64,000 nucleotides of DNA from Acanthacorydalis orientalis (taxonomy: Eukaryota; Arthropoda; Insecta; Megaloptera; Corydalidae), in contig CM068313.1 of NCBI GenBank assembly GCA_034766995.1, positions 7,445,461-7,509,460 on the forward strand. The letters are read 5' to 3'. Both the position numbers and the translations under genes were made by a program. Below the pieces are notes generated by a model. The model saw nothing but the letters and a program-made list of their open reading frames with translations, was not told the origin of the DNA and did no database searches. Position 1 is the first letter of the stretch, and every line of letters begins with the position of its first letter. Shown here piece by piece: positions 1 to 11,364 of this stretch.

Positions 1-1655
1 TCACCGTTGACCCTGTTTGATATAAATATGTATATCTTCTTATAAGTGACTAAATATCACTGAATATTAAGTTATTTTATATCCATAAAGAATTGATAAA
101 GATCGTGTATGGAAATAATTTGTTATTAAATGACGTTGTAACTAAAAATAAGTATTTAAATGAATGCAAATGTTTATCTGTGTTCAGTTACTTTTTATAT
201 TGAGAAATATTTTTATTAATGATTTTATGAAAACAGAAAGTAAATTTAATGCGAAATCATATTATAGTCAATATAAAACACTGTAAATATTTCTGTAAAA
301 ATAAGAATAAATCATCTATTAAAGAGTATAAATTATTAATAAAAACAATATAAAGAAATAGTTTACTTAAAACAATATTAAATATCAAAATATTTTGTGT
401 CCAAATACAAACATGAGTTAAACTGAAAAAAATATTTTCCAAAATCTCATTATGATATTTTCAATATTATCCCCAGTTGTGTCAGTATTTTAAACATTTT
501 TTAATTTCAGTTTCAAAGAAATACTTCAATTACTTGTTCAATCACGCGCAGCTAAAACAACGGTGTCATTAACGAAACTTATTTTCTCTTAAAAATTTCT
601 TCATTGATCCAAACAAATATTAATTAGATTGTGATTCGCCGAAGCTAAAGGAGATGCAGCAGTATATCTGTTTTAAAATTTTACAGAGCTTTCATGGTGA
701 ACGCACCAGTATAAGGATTAACATTCTATTAAAGAAAACAGTCTGTAAATTCGGACTGTAGAGTTTTCGTTTTATCAGAATACTGGTTTCAATTTTTGAA
801 TTGAAAGGTTTGAATTGAATCCATCTTTATTTGATGAAGAATTACTCCTAAATTATTTAGTACGATTATTAAAAAAATAAAGCCATCTACTTTTCTAAAG
901 AAATAATTGATTTAAATTTTCTTGTAAATTTAGAAATTTATATATCTACAATTTATATCAATCAGTTTTGATTTCAGAGAAAAACAATCCACTCGAACTC
1001 ATTGTACAATATTACAGATTCCATAGTTTGTCTTCCTTTTTTCATATTTCAGTTAGATTTGAGTAACAACTATTAAATTCTTTCTCTGCGTTTAAAAATC
1101 ATGATATTTTCTATACATTTCTTTTCTTAAAGTTGAGCTTACTGGACACAATTTCTTCAACACTCTCTGCACCATTATGCTTTCGTGCTTTCTGATAAAA
1201 ATCCATTTAGTTACGGATTATTTTTTTTCTATTAAGGCTATCGAATTTTAAAAATTATTTGGAGTAATACAAGGTTTTAGTTTTCGAACAGGATTTATTT
1301 TAGACATTCTTATTCTTTGGATGATTTGACCCAGTTACATATCCTTCTCTTTGAAATTAACTTGGACATTTCTTATAAATTACAGAAGAAATGACATCGT
1401 TGTTAGTAAAATATTTAATAACTATCTTGGAAGTGTTAGTCCTTTTGAATCATGCAAGTTTTCAGCTAGCAGTTTTTCAAATTCACAAGTTATTCATCTA
1501 ACTTCGTTATCTATAGCTATCTGTAGATGTTACATATGTCAAAATTAGTCATCGAGGATGAAAACTCGTGTAATTGAAAAATACTTAAACAACTAGGATA
1601 ATATCAAGGGATATCACATATAAATACAAACAAGAGTAACATTTACAATTCAGTT
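1..1655. other. AT-rich stretch without recognised gene
   Basis: No splice-bounded open frame, RNA gene or transposon end was seen. Frames here are short and AT-driven. It is best read as intergenic or intronic sequence. Confidence 0.5.
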
Positions 1656-1945
1656 ACGACACAGTAGTTAAATTCACTTTCGAAAGTGAACTCTTTTTTA
1701 TTCCCCACTCACAAAAGATTTTCTGGTCAAAAATATTCAGTCAATTATTAATAATCACTTTTGACTGCATTTTTATGAATATTAACAACGTCATCATCCT
1801 CAGATCTCTTATCTGAATATGCATAAACAACAATAAAAATGATCCAGACTTGTATAAGGATTTATTGAATATTTTTGACTAAAACGTTTTTGTGGTTTGT
1901 AAGGTGAAAAAAGAATTAATTTATGAAAGCGTAAAATTTAATAAC
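1656..1945. mobile_element. Long-inverted-repeat MITE (LTIR family), copy 1, both arms
   Basis: The left arm (about 1656-1765) and right arm (about 1840-1945) are imperfect reverse complements. The left arm reads from a gttaaattcactttc-type outer part through tattccccactcac to tcaaaaatattcag. The right arm reads gaatatttttgac, then ttgtggtttgtaaggtg, then aagaattaatttatgaaag. The same arm sequence recurs in both orientations at 13.5, 14.0-14.5, 17.7, 24.6-25.0, 32.2, 43.4-43.7, 46.1, 51.3-52.1 and 62.2 kb. No open frame is present, as expected for a non-autonomous foldback element. The family name is descriptive; I do not recognise it as a described repeat. Confidence 0.6.
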
Positions 1946-2360
1946 GATCCACTGTGGAATACTACTTAGATATTTTTTATCAGATATAGTGAGTATAAAT
2001 GATAGAGGATATGAAAAAAAAATCGGATGTGAATCTGTCGCCAATTTAGACATATTTTTATCTGTCAGTGAAGTTATGTTCAGATTGATTGAAAACCTTT
2101 TCTACATTAATCTAATTCTTGTATATAAGTTACATTCATCTTGTTAAAAAAACTGTATGAAATTAGTACTTCAAATGAAATTTATTTATAAAGGAACCTT
2201 CAACTGAATATTCGTTCTTATAAAATTTAAATTTACAAGTTTATTTTAAGAATGGATATTTTATTCAAATACCTTAAATAAAATTATTTTTTAATAATCG
2301 ATTTAAAATGTATAAGTACATTCACACCCTTTTCATGGTAATATTGAACATGTGTGAATA

Positions 2361-2362
<2 letters not shown>

Positions 2363-2407
<45 letters not shown>
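2363..2407. repeat. (TA)n microsatellite
   Basis: About 45 bp of uninterrupted TA dinucleotides. Confidence 0.95.
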
Positions 2408-2411
<4 letters not shown>

Positions 2412-2857
2412 ACACATATGAATATCTACCATAAAACGAACTCTGTACGCATAACCGTATCTAGCATAAATACGAATAAAAAAAGTTATAAGAAAAAATT
2501 GTACCATAAATATTCATAAATCAAAAATCGATTCGATTACATGAAACTTTAAACAAGGTTACTAGTGTTTTTTTTTGTCGTACGCTTGATATATTGTAGT
2601 ACACTTGTGAACCTTCCGTATTAGTACTTTGTTTAATACATGTACACAGCTGACAATATCAAATATTCGTTGTCAATTTATGCAAAACAGTGAAGAAAAA
2701 CAACACGACACGTAGTTGTAGAAGCGATATCGATTTGCATACGGTTATCCAACGTTTTTTTCCCGCCGACGGTGAATTTTAGTGATGTCTCTCGACGTTA
2801 CTGCATAAAATTATGATAAATATCATGATGTATAAACTTTATTGAAAGAGAATTGCA

Positions 2858-2980
<123 letters not shown>

Positions 2981-3079
2981 GTAAGCCAGATGAATGGGAA
3001 AATTTCAAAACGCAATAATTAAATGAATTTTTATTTTTACACAATTTTGTTTACATACTCTTGTTAGCTTTATCGGGCC

Positions 3080-3900
3080 ATTTTATTTTTAGAAATAACA
3101 CTATTTCGGAGCAAGCATTCCTGAAATCTTAATCGAAAAGTTTCCACTATGCGACTTGACATGCCTGGCGGAATTTTCGCAATTTCTTCTTAGATTTTAA
3201 TTTAAGTTTAGAAATCGTATGTTGATGATCAATATACATTTTACTTTTTAAACAATCTCAAAGAAAATAACCACAAGTGATCAGATCTAGGAATCTTGCT
3301 TGCTAAACATATCTTCATTTTTGGAAATGATATGGTTCGGAAAGAGAGCTCTTACAGAAGCGATGGACACTCTAGTGGCATGCTTTGTTGTTCCATATTA
3401 CTAGAACCATGTAATTGGAAGAAATAGAATTTATTCTTGTGTCAGAAACATTGCAATCATGTTATTGTATCGGATTGTGTTAATTTTTATAGAATTTTCG
3501 TTGTTGTCTATGAAGAAGAATGGCTCTACAATGCCGAAAGACAAAAGTGCACACCATACAATAACTTTTGAACTATGAAGCGACTTTTGGTAGTTGAAGT
3601 GGGTTCTCAGTATTCCAATATCGGCTATTCTGCTTATTCGAATAGCCTTTTAAATGAAAATGCGATTCATATGACATGAATTAATTGTGAGTCATGTTTT
3701 CATCTTCATCCAAATGCGTTAGCATATCTTGACAAAAAATTCATGTGTATAGGTAAATAAGTACCTTTTAACTCCTGAACAACTAGAATCTTGTATGGAT
3801 GAACATTTAAATCCTTACATAATATTCAAAGTAAGAGCCCTTACTGTACTCAAATTCCGAGCATGAACGCTCATGACTCGCAATTGGCATAACACTGAAT
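3080..3900 (-). pseudogene. DD41D transposase pseudogene (minus strand)
   Basis: Read on the minus strand in several frames, the stretch carries landmarks of the family in order. An HTH-like part ends near an HPYKI motif, with KD before it, around 3790-3815. Then come SHFHLKGYSNKQNSRYW at the first catalytic region, VIVWCA, RVSIASVRALFPN, and KSKMY near the C-terminus. Frameshifts and stops break it throughout. In the block between the second and third catalytic residues the spacing fits 41 residues. The third acidic residue reads as Gly (TCGYF where the family has CD-F), and the second Asp block is damaged. It cannot encode an active enzyme. Confidence 0.7.
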
Positions 3901-3944
3901 TTGTTATTCTGCACAAGAAAATCATGGCCAAATGGTGGACCATT

Positions 3945-4200
3945 TTTCATGACTCTTGAGAGGATCACCTCTTGCTTGAAGAACCAGCGGAGCTCCAGGG
4001 TAACCGAGAGAGCAACCTCTTACTGATTCGGATGATTTGGCTAGCGTGCAGACTCGCAGATAACCCGCCAATCCTCGTACTCCGTTACGAGCAGACGGAG
4101 TACTTAACGACGAGGTCGTTTTTACCAGTGCTCGAACGAGTGAGTTTTCACTCACTTCCGCTCGACCGTACAACCGGATGACCTGTCCACAGATAAACTC
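3945..4200. other. GC-rich island inside the DD41D element
   Basis: About 53% G+C over 3961-4200 by direct count, against roughly a quarter in the surroundings. It holds a 9-bp perfect inverted repeat (GTACTCCGT at 4077-4085 and ACGGAGTAC at 4095-4103) and a GAGTG/CACTC hairpin near 4140-4155. An 83-codon frame is open on the minus strand (3922-4173) but resembles no family I know. It could be a nested insertion, captured host sequence, or unusually GC-rich transposon sequence. Confidence 0.5.
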
Positions 4201-4591
4201 GTAGATTTTAGAGAGATGAAGGTCCCGGTGCAGTGCAGTGTTTTCTTCTGGTGTCTTACTGTTCTTCTGGACCTTTTATACTTCAAATTCAATGTAAAAC
4301 TAGTTTACTCAAACTTCTAAACCTACAAGTTGATGGTATGAGCAGTCAGAACCTACCAACGATGCAAAATATTATTATTATTACAAAATAGTCGTTGTAC
4401 AGTTGTAGTAGACTTACCATTTTTATCAAATGATTTTACAGAAAAAACTCGATGTGCACCGGACCACTACTCTATATTTACTTAATATCCATAAATAACT
4501 AACAATGTATCACTTCATTTTACTCTCTCACTCCAACGGTAAGTGAATAATCCAGCTTTTAAAATTTCCCGCTCTACTGCCACACTCTGTA

Positions 4592-5880
4592 TGTATATAC
4601 ACAAGATTATTTTTTATATAAAACAAGTTGGTAAATACATAATATTTTCATATACTATCAAACATACTTTTTAATAATAGTAAATATGTACGATGTCTCA
4701 TAAAAAATTTACATGACAGTAATAAATTTGTAATTATAATCACAATTACCTTGAAACTGTATTAAAAGCGGTTTATAAAAAGTCTTGTTAAACATAAGTT
4801 GCACGTAGAAAATGCTTTAATAAATATATACCTTTAATAAGAAATAGTATTTGGTTAACTACAGCTTAATGTTAAAATTAATTAAATCAGTATTTAAAAT
4901 ATTATCACTTAATGTTGAATGAAAATAAAACAACTCGAAAAATCATTCGAATATATGCCTAAACGATAAATCCAATAACAATTTTATTTAATTTTTAATT
5001 TTTACCCGTTCCTTGTTTCAATAATCTCCTGGAAATTATCCCTGAAGAAATTAATAGCTTCAAGACAGACGAACGCAATCATTTTCAAATTCCAGACTAA
5101 TGTTCAAAATTGATACTTGAAGGATGATAATTGAAGGACTAATTCTCAGTGCTTTGTAATGAATGAAATTAGCATTTACTGTTCGAAAGTCTTCAAACTA
5201 AAATATCTAATTATTTATTCTCGCTAATGGATTTAATATTTTTGTGTATATTTATATTTTATTGTGTTACTGAGAACAATGATAATGTAATTTCTCATTG
5301 TTCTAAATTGTACGGTTTGATTTGTACTTTAAGCTTTACAAAGAGTATGTTGTAAGTAGAGAAATTTGTTTTAATATTAAACATGTATATTTTTATGTAT
5401 GTATATATTTTCATATCATATCCCTTGATAAATAAAATCCTTTCAACACATAGTATATAATCCAGTAAAGTATACATTAAAGGCGAACAGGATATTTTCA
5501 AATTATTTTTGCTAATGTATAAATCTTCATTTATTTATAATTTTTAAAATAGTATTACTTTACTGTTACATATTTATTTAATCTCTTTAACAAGAACAAT
5601 TATTATAAAATATTCTTCTAATAGTTTTTCACATAATCTCGGTTTTCGATTAGTTTAAGATTCAGAGTTAGTTTTTCTTCTATCTTTTCAAAAATCATTG
5701 TTTTTTAGATCATTAATTATCGGATTATTCTACAATTCTCGGTTGTTCGTAAATACTCTTAGAATACATAAAAAACTTCTCTGCTTCTTCGTGAACTAGA
5801 AAGTTTTCTTCTTTTTTTACTTTCCTTAGATATAAAATCTTTATACATTATTTTCAGAAGTTAAATATTTTTAAATGATT
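4592..5880. other. AT-rich stretch without recognised gene
   Basis: No gene, RNA or transposon end recognised; only short AT-driven frames. Confidence 0.5.
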
Positions 5881-6454
5881 TATTAGGTTGGTAGAACAAT
5901 AATTGCGTTTTTTCTTTAAATACGACCTTAATTTTTTTCAATGAAGTGTCATTTCATCGTGTTCACGTTAATATCATTTTAAAGAGCATTTTTCTGTCTG
6001 TATTTTGGTAATATCGACTGTAATTTAGTTACTTATTTTGCTATAAACTGAGTTATATAATCAAAGATGGAGAAGAAGCAAATAAGAGCATTTTTTGTAT
6101 AACTTCAAAAAAAGTGGCAAAGCAAAAGAAACTGCTCGTAAACTAAAAGGTGCTTTTGGTATGGGTACTGTTAAATAACGTATGGTACAATGATGATTCC
6201 AAAAATTTTATGCTGAGGATGAGAGCCTTGAAGTTGAAAAAGTTTGCGGGTGCCGTTCTTCAGATCATAACGACCAAATGAAGATGTTAATTGAATCAGA
6301 ACCACGTACGAAAATTAGAGAGCTTGCACAAAAGTCAAACGTTAGTCATCCAACAGTTCTGGACTACTTAAAACGGCTAGAAAAATCAAAAAAGATAAAA
6401 ATGTATATGAATTTGAAGGTCATAAACCATAATTATTTTTCTACCAACTTCATA
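5881..6454 (+). mobile_element. Mariner A, internally deleted copy (A1)
   Basis: The left end TTAGGTTGGTAGAACAATAATTGCG mirrors the right end, whose reverse complement starts TATGAAGTTGGTAG and continues AAAAATAATTATGG. Between the ends lie a 5' untranslated part, a start-like MEKKQIRAFF segment and an HTH segment. The sequence then jumps to the right terminal region, so the whole catalytic domain is missing. About 570 bp long. It matches the minus-strand copies at 27.1 and 34.9 kb and the truncated copy at 63.7 kb. Confidence 0.8.
6067..6400 (+). pseudogene. Mariner A transposase N-terminal remnant
   Basis: Starts at ATG 6067 with MEKKQIRAFFV, then has a stop and frameshifts. From about 6278 it reads the second HTH helix-turn-helix (IESEPRTKIRELAQKSNVSH, then LDYLKRLEKSKK), typical of DD34D mariner DNA-binding domains. 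Resembles the cecropia/Hsmar1 branch. No catalytic residues remain. Confidence 0.75.
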
Positions 6455-6727
6455 ATTATTAGGAATATCTCTCAAAACGAATATTTCTGAACATTCAGAT
6501 TTTTTTAAAGGAAATTTTATAAAATGAAACGCTGGTAACTGTATAGATTCTGAATGATCTTCTATTACAAATGGATGCGATTTATAATCCAAAGCTTAGA
6601 TGTGAATCAATTTTCATTTAATCATAAGAAAGAAATTCATTTCTGAATAATCTTATGAAAGCGTACTGAACGTATCTAAAAGTGTGTATGATTGTTTCGG
6701 TATTTATTTCGCATCATAAACTCACAG

Positions 6728-6920
6728 TCCTAGCCTATACGATGTGGAGAAAACGAAGAATAAAGCTCCCGTGGGGCAAAACAGCACGAAATACAGTAAA
6801 TTACCAGCCACTATAGTTAGTTCTATTTGGTCGATACTATCATTTGTCACAGATGCGAATTTATTGGACGATGCGAACTATATAGTTCTCGGCGGAATAC
6901 CAGGACGTAATTTTGAATCT
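6728..6920 (+). CDS. Candidate internal exon, unrecognised protein
   Basis: A 193-bp open segment bounded by an acceptor (catcataaactcacag) and a GTACGT donor. One base completes the previous codon, then 64 codons follow: PSLYDVEKTKNKAPVGQ near the start, LPATIVSSIWSILSF in the middle and VLGGIPGRNFES at the end. Composition looks protein-like rather than AT-random, but codon third positions are not GC-enriched and the donor lacks the usual purine-AG form. I do not recognise the family. It could instead be a chance ORF. Confidence 0.3.
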
Positions 6921-7020
6921 GTACGTTTTATAAGCACTATTATTTAGTTACCTACTTACATTCATAGACAAGAAAAATGATAGTTAGAACTGAAATAAGT
7001 GTAATAAGTATTTGAAGCTT

Positions 7021-7053
<33 letters not shown>

Positions 7054-7054
7054 A
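7021..7054. repeat. (TA)n(TG)n compound microsatellite
   Basis: About 12 bp of TA followed by about 22 bp of TG. Confidence 0.95.
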
Positions 7055-7636
7055 TGGATTGTTCAACGAACAAAAATAAAGAAATCAAATTCTCCGTAGA
7101 CGGAGGTTGAAACGCTGAAAGGTCGGTCACACGTATTTTAAACGATGGTACTTTAACAGACGGTGAAACTTGCAAAGTATAAAGTAGATACCGAGTTTTT
7201 ATCTAGTTTCTTCATCATGCCCGATCGTAACTAATTTATTGTTGTAGTCTAACAAAACCTATATATATATATATAATGTATAATTTTCACATACATTTTG
7301 TTTTTTGTAATGTTTAATTATTTTTATTGCCTTTCGTTTTCTATTCCTCATTCAGTTCTTTTCTTAAACGTCGTATATTTTTATTCTTTAAGTGGAAAAA
7401 AATATATCAGTAAATTGTTATGTTATAGTAGGAACATATCATTTGAATAAATTACATTTTTGTTAAAGTTATCAATATTTATAGCAGTTTTGGAAAATAT
7501 AAGCTTTTTAAAAAATATAAGTTATTAAATAGACAAATATAAATATACTTTTAAAATGTGAGTTAGTGGAAACGAAACCGAATAAAAATATGATAATATT
7601 AAAATTAATTCTTTATTAAATCTTCTTTTGAGAGAA
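7055..7636. other. Non-coding stretch with moderately GC-richer core
   Basis: Positions 7085-7250 are richer in G+C than the flanks but have no splice-bounded frame. A short (TA)n lies at 7261-7275. No function assigned. Confidence 0.4.
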
Positions 7637-8020
7637 TACGTCGGTCGTTTGATAAGTTTCGGTAAATTTCTATGATATGGAGCTATCATTGGTTTGTTAA
7701 CGTCACGGCTATCAAGTGTCACTTTTCAGACTAGTATCGGAGAAATTTCATCCAGAAGTGAAACGTTGTTCACGTTCTGCAGATGTTTGAAGCTAGCATT
7801 ATAACAGTTGTCGAAAAAATGTAAAAAAGAGTAAGCCTTTTAGCGTCGATTCGTCATCGTGGATGAAACATGGATCCACCACTATACATCTAAATCGAAG
7901 TAACAGTCAAAGCAGTGGACAATAACTGGTGAAAGTGCGCCGAAGAAGGCGAAGACCGTTTTGTCGGCTAGGAAGGTGATGGCCACTGTTTTTGGGATTC
8001 CCAAAGAATTATTAACAATT
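7637..8020 (+). mobile_element. Mariner B, internally deleted and 3'-truncated copy (B1)
   Basis: Begins with TACGTCGGTCGTTTGATAAG, the end shared with copies at 11171, 37045 and 59725. A 5' part of about 150 bp runs directly into catalytic-domain sequence, so the DNA-binding domain is deleted. The 3' side is lost before the (TC)n(TA)n tract. Confidence 0.75.
7847..8009 (+). pseudogene. Mariner B transposase catalytic fragment
   Basis: Frame reads RFVIVDETWIHHYTSKSK, a stop, then QSKQWTITGESAPKKAK and KVMATVFG. The VDETWIHHY block holds the first catalytic Asp (codon at 7862-7864) of a DD34D mariner transposase. The second and third catalytic regions are absent. Inactive. Confidence 0.75.
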
Positions 8021-8038
8021 TAAAAGCTTTTTCTCTCA

Positions 8039-8109
<71 letters not shown>
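8039..8109. repeat. (TC)n(TA)n compound microsatellite
   Basis: About 26 bp of TC followed by about 45 bp of TA. The TA part ends exactly where mariner C copy C1 resumes (TTGGTCAAGTAGTTGG), at the position where other mariner C copies carry a short TATATA. Confidence 0.95.
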
Positions 8110-8112
<3 letters not shown>

Positions 8113-8368
8113 TCAAGTAGTTGGCATAACCTTAAAAAGGTGTTGTAACTCATAAAATATGCAACAAATACTAAAAAAGTAGAAGAGGTCGGAACATGCA
8201 TAAACGACTTAATCGAATCAAAGCCGCAATCTTTTTTTAACAAGAGATTCGTAAATCAAATGGAGCAAAGTTATATAAAATAATGAGGGATATTTAGAGA
8301 ATTAAAATGTGTTCATTTTATGTAAACATTTATTTTCTATAAAAAAGGTATCGAATTGATTTGTACAC
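8109..8368 (+). mobile_element. Mariner C, 5'-truncated copy (C1)
   Basis: Starts at the internal point TTGGTCAAGTAGTTGGCATAACC and runs to the 3' end (AAAGGTATCGAATTGATTTG). The coding remnant near the end includes an aagccgc.atctttttt block and a degenerate ATGGAGCAAAGTTATA...AATAATG block, which correspond to the last transposase helix in the 33.5 kb copy. Confidence 0.75.
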
Positions 8369-8957
8369 CGGATACAAAGGCGATTCTTATTCTGGAAAAT
8401 AAATACTCTCTTTCTAAGCTTTCTTTTTCATTCATCTCAATTTATTAAAATATTTAAGAGTTATAAACTCCTATGCAAGACTTTTCAATCATCTTTTTTA
8501 ATAATAATTTAAATATTTTAATATACCTACTGAAAAGTGTTTTATTGTTATAATATTATTTTACAGTTTCAAAAAAGTAATTATTTTAGAGTTAATTTGT
8601 ATAAAATTGTAAATAATTATTTTTGATAATATAAATGAATGAAAAATCAATCGTATAAAAAATATATTAACAACTGAAATAAATTTTTCAACTTAAAAAA
8701 ATGAATATAAAATATAAAAATTGAATCCGAAGAAATGAAACTGAATCGAACTAAAATGTTTAAAATTAAAATACATGTCGAAAAACTATTTGTTTGTGTA
8801 ATTATAAATGTACGTACATACACTTGAATTGTTCTAGTCAACGTAAATAAATCACATTCATTGTAACATCCAGAATTTATATTCAAAATGTTTTAGACAA
8901 TGTACATAAAAGTTCATTGTTTGAAATCTACACCGGTAGTCGGACATAAAAATCGTA

Positions 8958-8960
<3 letters not shown>
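8369..8960. other. AT-rich stretch without recognised gene
   Basis: No gene or repeat boundary recognised. Confidence 0.5.

Positions 8961-8961
<1 letters not shown>

Positions 8962-9048
<87 letters not shown>
8962..9048. repeat. (TA)n microsatellite
   Basis: About 87 bp of TA with one internal TACATA interruption. Confidence 0.95.
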
Positions 9049-9051
<3 letters not shown>

Positions 9052-9211
9052 CTATATACAATGGCGCAACATGGTGAACAAGCGTAACGAAACTACAGTT
9101 TTATCTATAAAATTTATAGAAAGGGTAATATATTTTTTTTCAGTCGGACGATGTCACGTTCATGCGAATCGACTATCATTCTGTCTATATTTTCTGCAAT
9201 GTATTGTTCTT

Positions 9212-9469
9212 TTAACTCTGCGACACACAAATGCAGCAGTCGCCCAGATTACCCTCATTAGTACAATTACATGAACAAAACGGCATTGCGCTTCGTTTCA
9301 AAAGTTTCTCTGAACTTTGCAGATCATTGCCGTGGCGGATGTAAATTGAAAAGTTCACAATTGAATTTATGATCGAGATGATGGCCTCGTATGAATATAT
9401 TATCCTTAAATGACCAGTATTTTTGGACAGTAACAAAAATATGATGATAAGTAAATTGAAAATCTCCAT
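9212..9469 (-). CDS. Candidate small secreted Cys-rich peptide precursor
   Basis: An 85-codon minus-strand frame from ATG (9469) to TAA. It opens with a hydrophobic run (NLLIIIFLLL, residues 5-14) that could be a signal peptide. A middle of about 40 residues follows, then a dibasic KR (about residues 58-59). The 26-residue C-terminal part has the pattern C-x-C-x-C-x8-C-C-x-C (six Cys). This layout is that of a neuropeptide or secreted defence-type precursor, but I recognise no family. The Cys-rich end may instead be a terminal exon joined to an upstream exon through an acceptor near AAAGTTCAG. No AATAAA lies close downstream. Confidence 0.3.
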   Translation of the reverse strand: MEIFNLLIIIFLLLSKNTGHLRIIYSYEAIISIINSIVNFSIYIRHGNDLQSSEKLLKRSAMPFCSCNCTNEGNLGDCCICVSQS

Positions 9470-9479
9470 ATTTATCTAT

Positions 9480-10690
9480 TTTCTTTTCCAGAATAGCTCA
9501 AAAGATAGTTTAAATAATATCATTTATTAAAGAAAAAATAAACCACTAAAAAATCAAATTTAACTGTAAATCCGTCTTGTAAATATAAAAATTTATTTAA
9601 AAGTTTAAAGATTATAAATATTTACTGCAACGTTTAAAAAAGCGCAATGAAAATCTACTAGAAATAAAAATATATTTTCAAAAAGGGTTAAAATAGTATA
9701 AAAACTGGTTTTACATAAAATTAAAAAGTAATATTTAGAGAAAAATCAAAAACTAAAAATCTAAAATAAACATTTAATAGTTTTCTACATTGTAGAAAAA
9801 TTATTTATTTAAAAAATACGTTTTTAGACACTAGTCAAGTGTATGATTAAATATTCAAGTAAAATGTGTCCATGCTGAAATCATTTTTTTATTTTTCAAA
9901 TAACAGTCTTATTATTTTTCGATCATTGAGAAAATTTATTATAATAAATTTGTATATTTAAATTATTCGAGACGTATTCGGTATGATTAGATTTTAATCA
10001 AATATCAATAATAACTTATATTTATGAAGAAATGATTATATTTATATTTTAAAAATTCAATTTAAAAATTATAGAAAGGCGGTTGATAGGTGTTTATTTT
10101 TTACAAAACTGTATTCCTGCATATTGAAATCACTGCTTTCTTCAGTGAAAGCTTTTAAAATTATATTTAGAAGAAGAATTGATAAAAATTAAACCATGTT
10201 CTTAATGAGGACTATTAAAAAAGGATTTCTTTTCTATGCACTGTTATTATAACGATTAAAAAGAAAAATAAAAATTAAAAATAAGAAAAATTTTTTTTGG
10301 ATATTTCAATAGTTACCATTTCTGTGTAATAAAAATATATTATTTTTTAAATCGTGAAATACTCTTATAAGAAAAAGTGTCAACGTATAATTAAAATTCA
10401 AATCACTTCAATACTTTAATAGCACACATTTCGATGAGAGCACAAAAACAATCTGATAAAAAAGTTTCTCTTGCGACATAAGTGGCTGCCTCTTATCCAA
10501 ATATAACAAGATAACACGAACCGTACGCCACTGATCATTAAGTGTTGTTATTTACAAAACAGTGGAGAAAAAAAAACATCGCGTCTCACAATAGTCCCAA
10601 TCAGCTATCTGTTGAGAAACAGAAATCGCAATTTAGACGAGACTTGGAAGTCTTTTCAGACTTCATTTTCCCTTTGTTTTTACTAAAGTG
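9480..10690. other. AT-rich stretch without recognised gene
   Basis: Very AT-rich, with many poly-A/T runs; no exon-like or transposon-like segment recognised. Confidence 0.5.
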
Positions 10691-10739
10691 GATTAGAGTC
10701 GATAGAAGATCGAGAGTCCGTTTTACTATCTATTCAAAG

Positions 10740-10930
10740 GCAATAAATTTAATTAAGCCGTTAAAAGTTTCACTCGCTCGACGCGGTCGTTCATCGTTCG
10801 TCGTTCATCCAGAGGTGAAAGCATCTTGCACTCGCACATCATTTCGCTCACCCTCGATCGCACCTCGGAGCCTCATTCTACACAACTCACACTCACAAAG
10901 TCCGTCGGTCTTGCCATTATCACCGTTTAT
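10740..10930. promoter_or_regulatory. GC-rich, CpG-containing island, possible promoter or first exon
   Basis: Direct count gives about 50% G+C at 10801-10920, with many CpG steps (cgctcgacgcggtcg, ttcatcgttcgtcgttc). Frames are open on the plus strand (10542-10970) but the protein has no recognisable domain. On the minus strand a short ATGAGGCTCCGAGG segment is followed by a GGTGAGCG donor-like site. That would fit a first exon of a minus-strand gene. No TATA box or initiator can be assigned with confidence. Confidence 0.25.
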
Positions 10931-11101
10931 TTTTTCTTGTCAAACGTCACTTAAAAATAAAGATTTTTGACGGCTTATTGACTCCGATGTTACTGTTGTT
11001 GACATCTATGCGAAATAATATTTCTTATAAATGAACTGTCAGTGTAAATGAAATGTCATTAAAACGTTATAAATGACATTATTCTTATCAGTGCATGAAT
11101 A

Positions 11102-11172
<71 letters not shown>
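11102..11172. repeat. (AC)n(TA)n compound microsatellite
   Basis: About 23 bp AC then about 48 bp TA. The tract ends at the terminal inverted repeat of mariner B copy B2. Confidence 0.95.
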
Positions 11173-11173
<1 letters not shown>

Positions 11174-11357
11174 GTGGGTCGTTTGATAAGTATAGTAAAA
11201 GAAGCAAGTTATACACCGTTTTTTGGAAAAAATCGATTTTATTTCTCAACTTAGATTCCAATGAGGGCTATAGACACTTGGTCCAGCGAATCTGTAAAAT
11301 ACGCATTGACGGCGATGATGACATCCTCATTCGACGACAATTTTTTCTCATGGGTTA
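11171..11357 (-). mobile_element. Mariner B 3'-end fragment (B2)
   Basis: TACGTGGGTCGTTTGATAAG followed by the 3' untranslated region and the start of the reversed C-terminal coding region. It aligns well with 59725-59880 (accgttttt.ggaaaaa.tcgattttatttct, then atacgcattga.ggcg). The fragment stops abruptly at about 11357, where mariner D sequence begins on the other strand. Confidence 0.75.
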
Positions 11358-11364
11358 AAATTTT

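Noticed and set aside
10542..10970. Longest plus-strand frame (142 codons)
   Set aside because: No domain, splice context or codon bias; openness comes from the GC-rich island. Kept only as a possible promoter or first-exon region.
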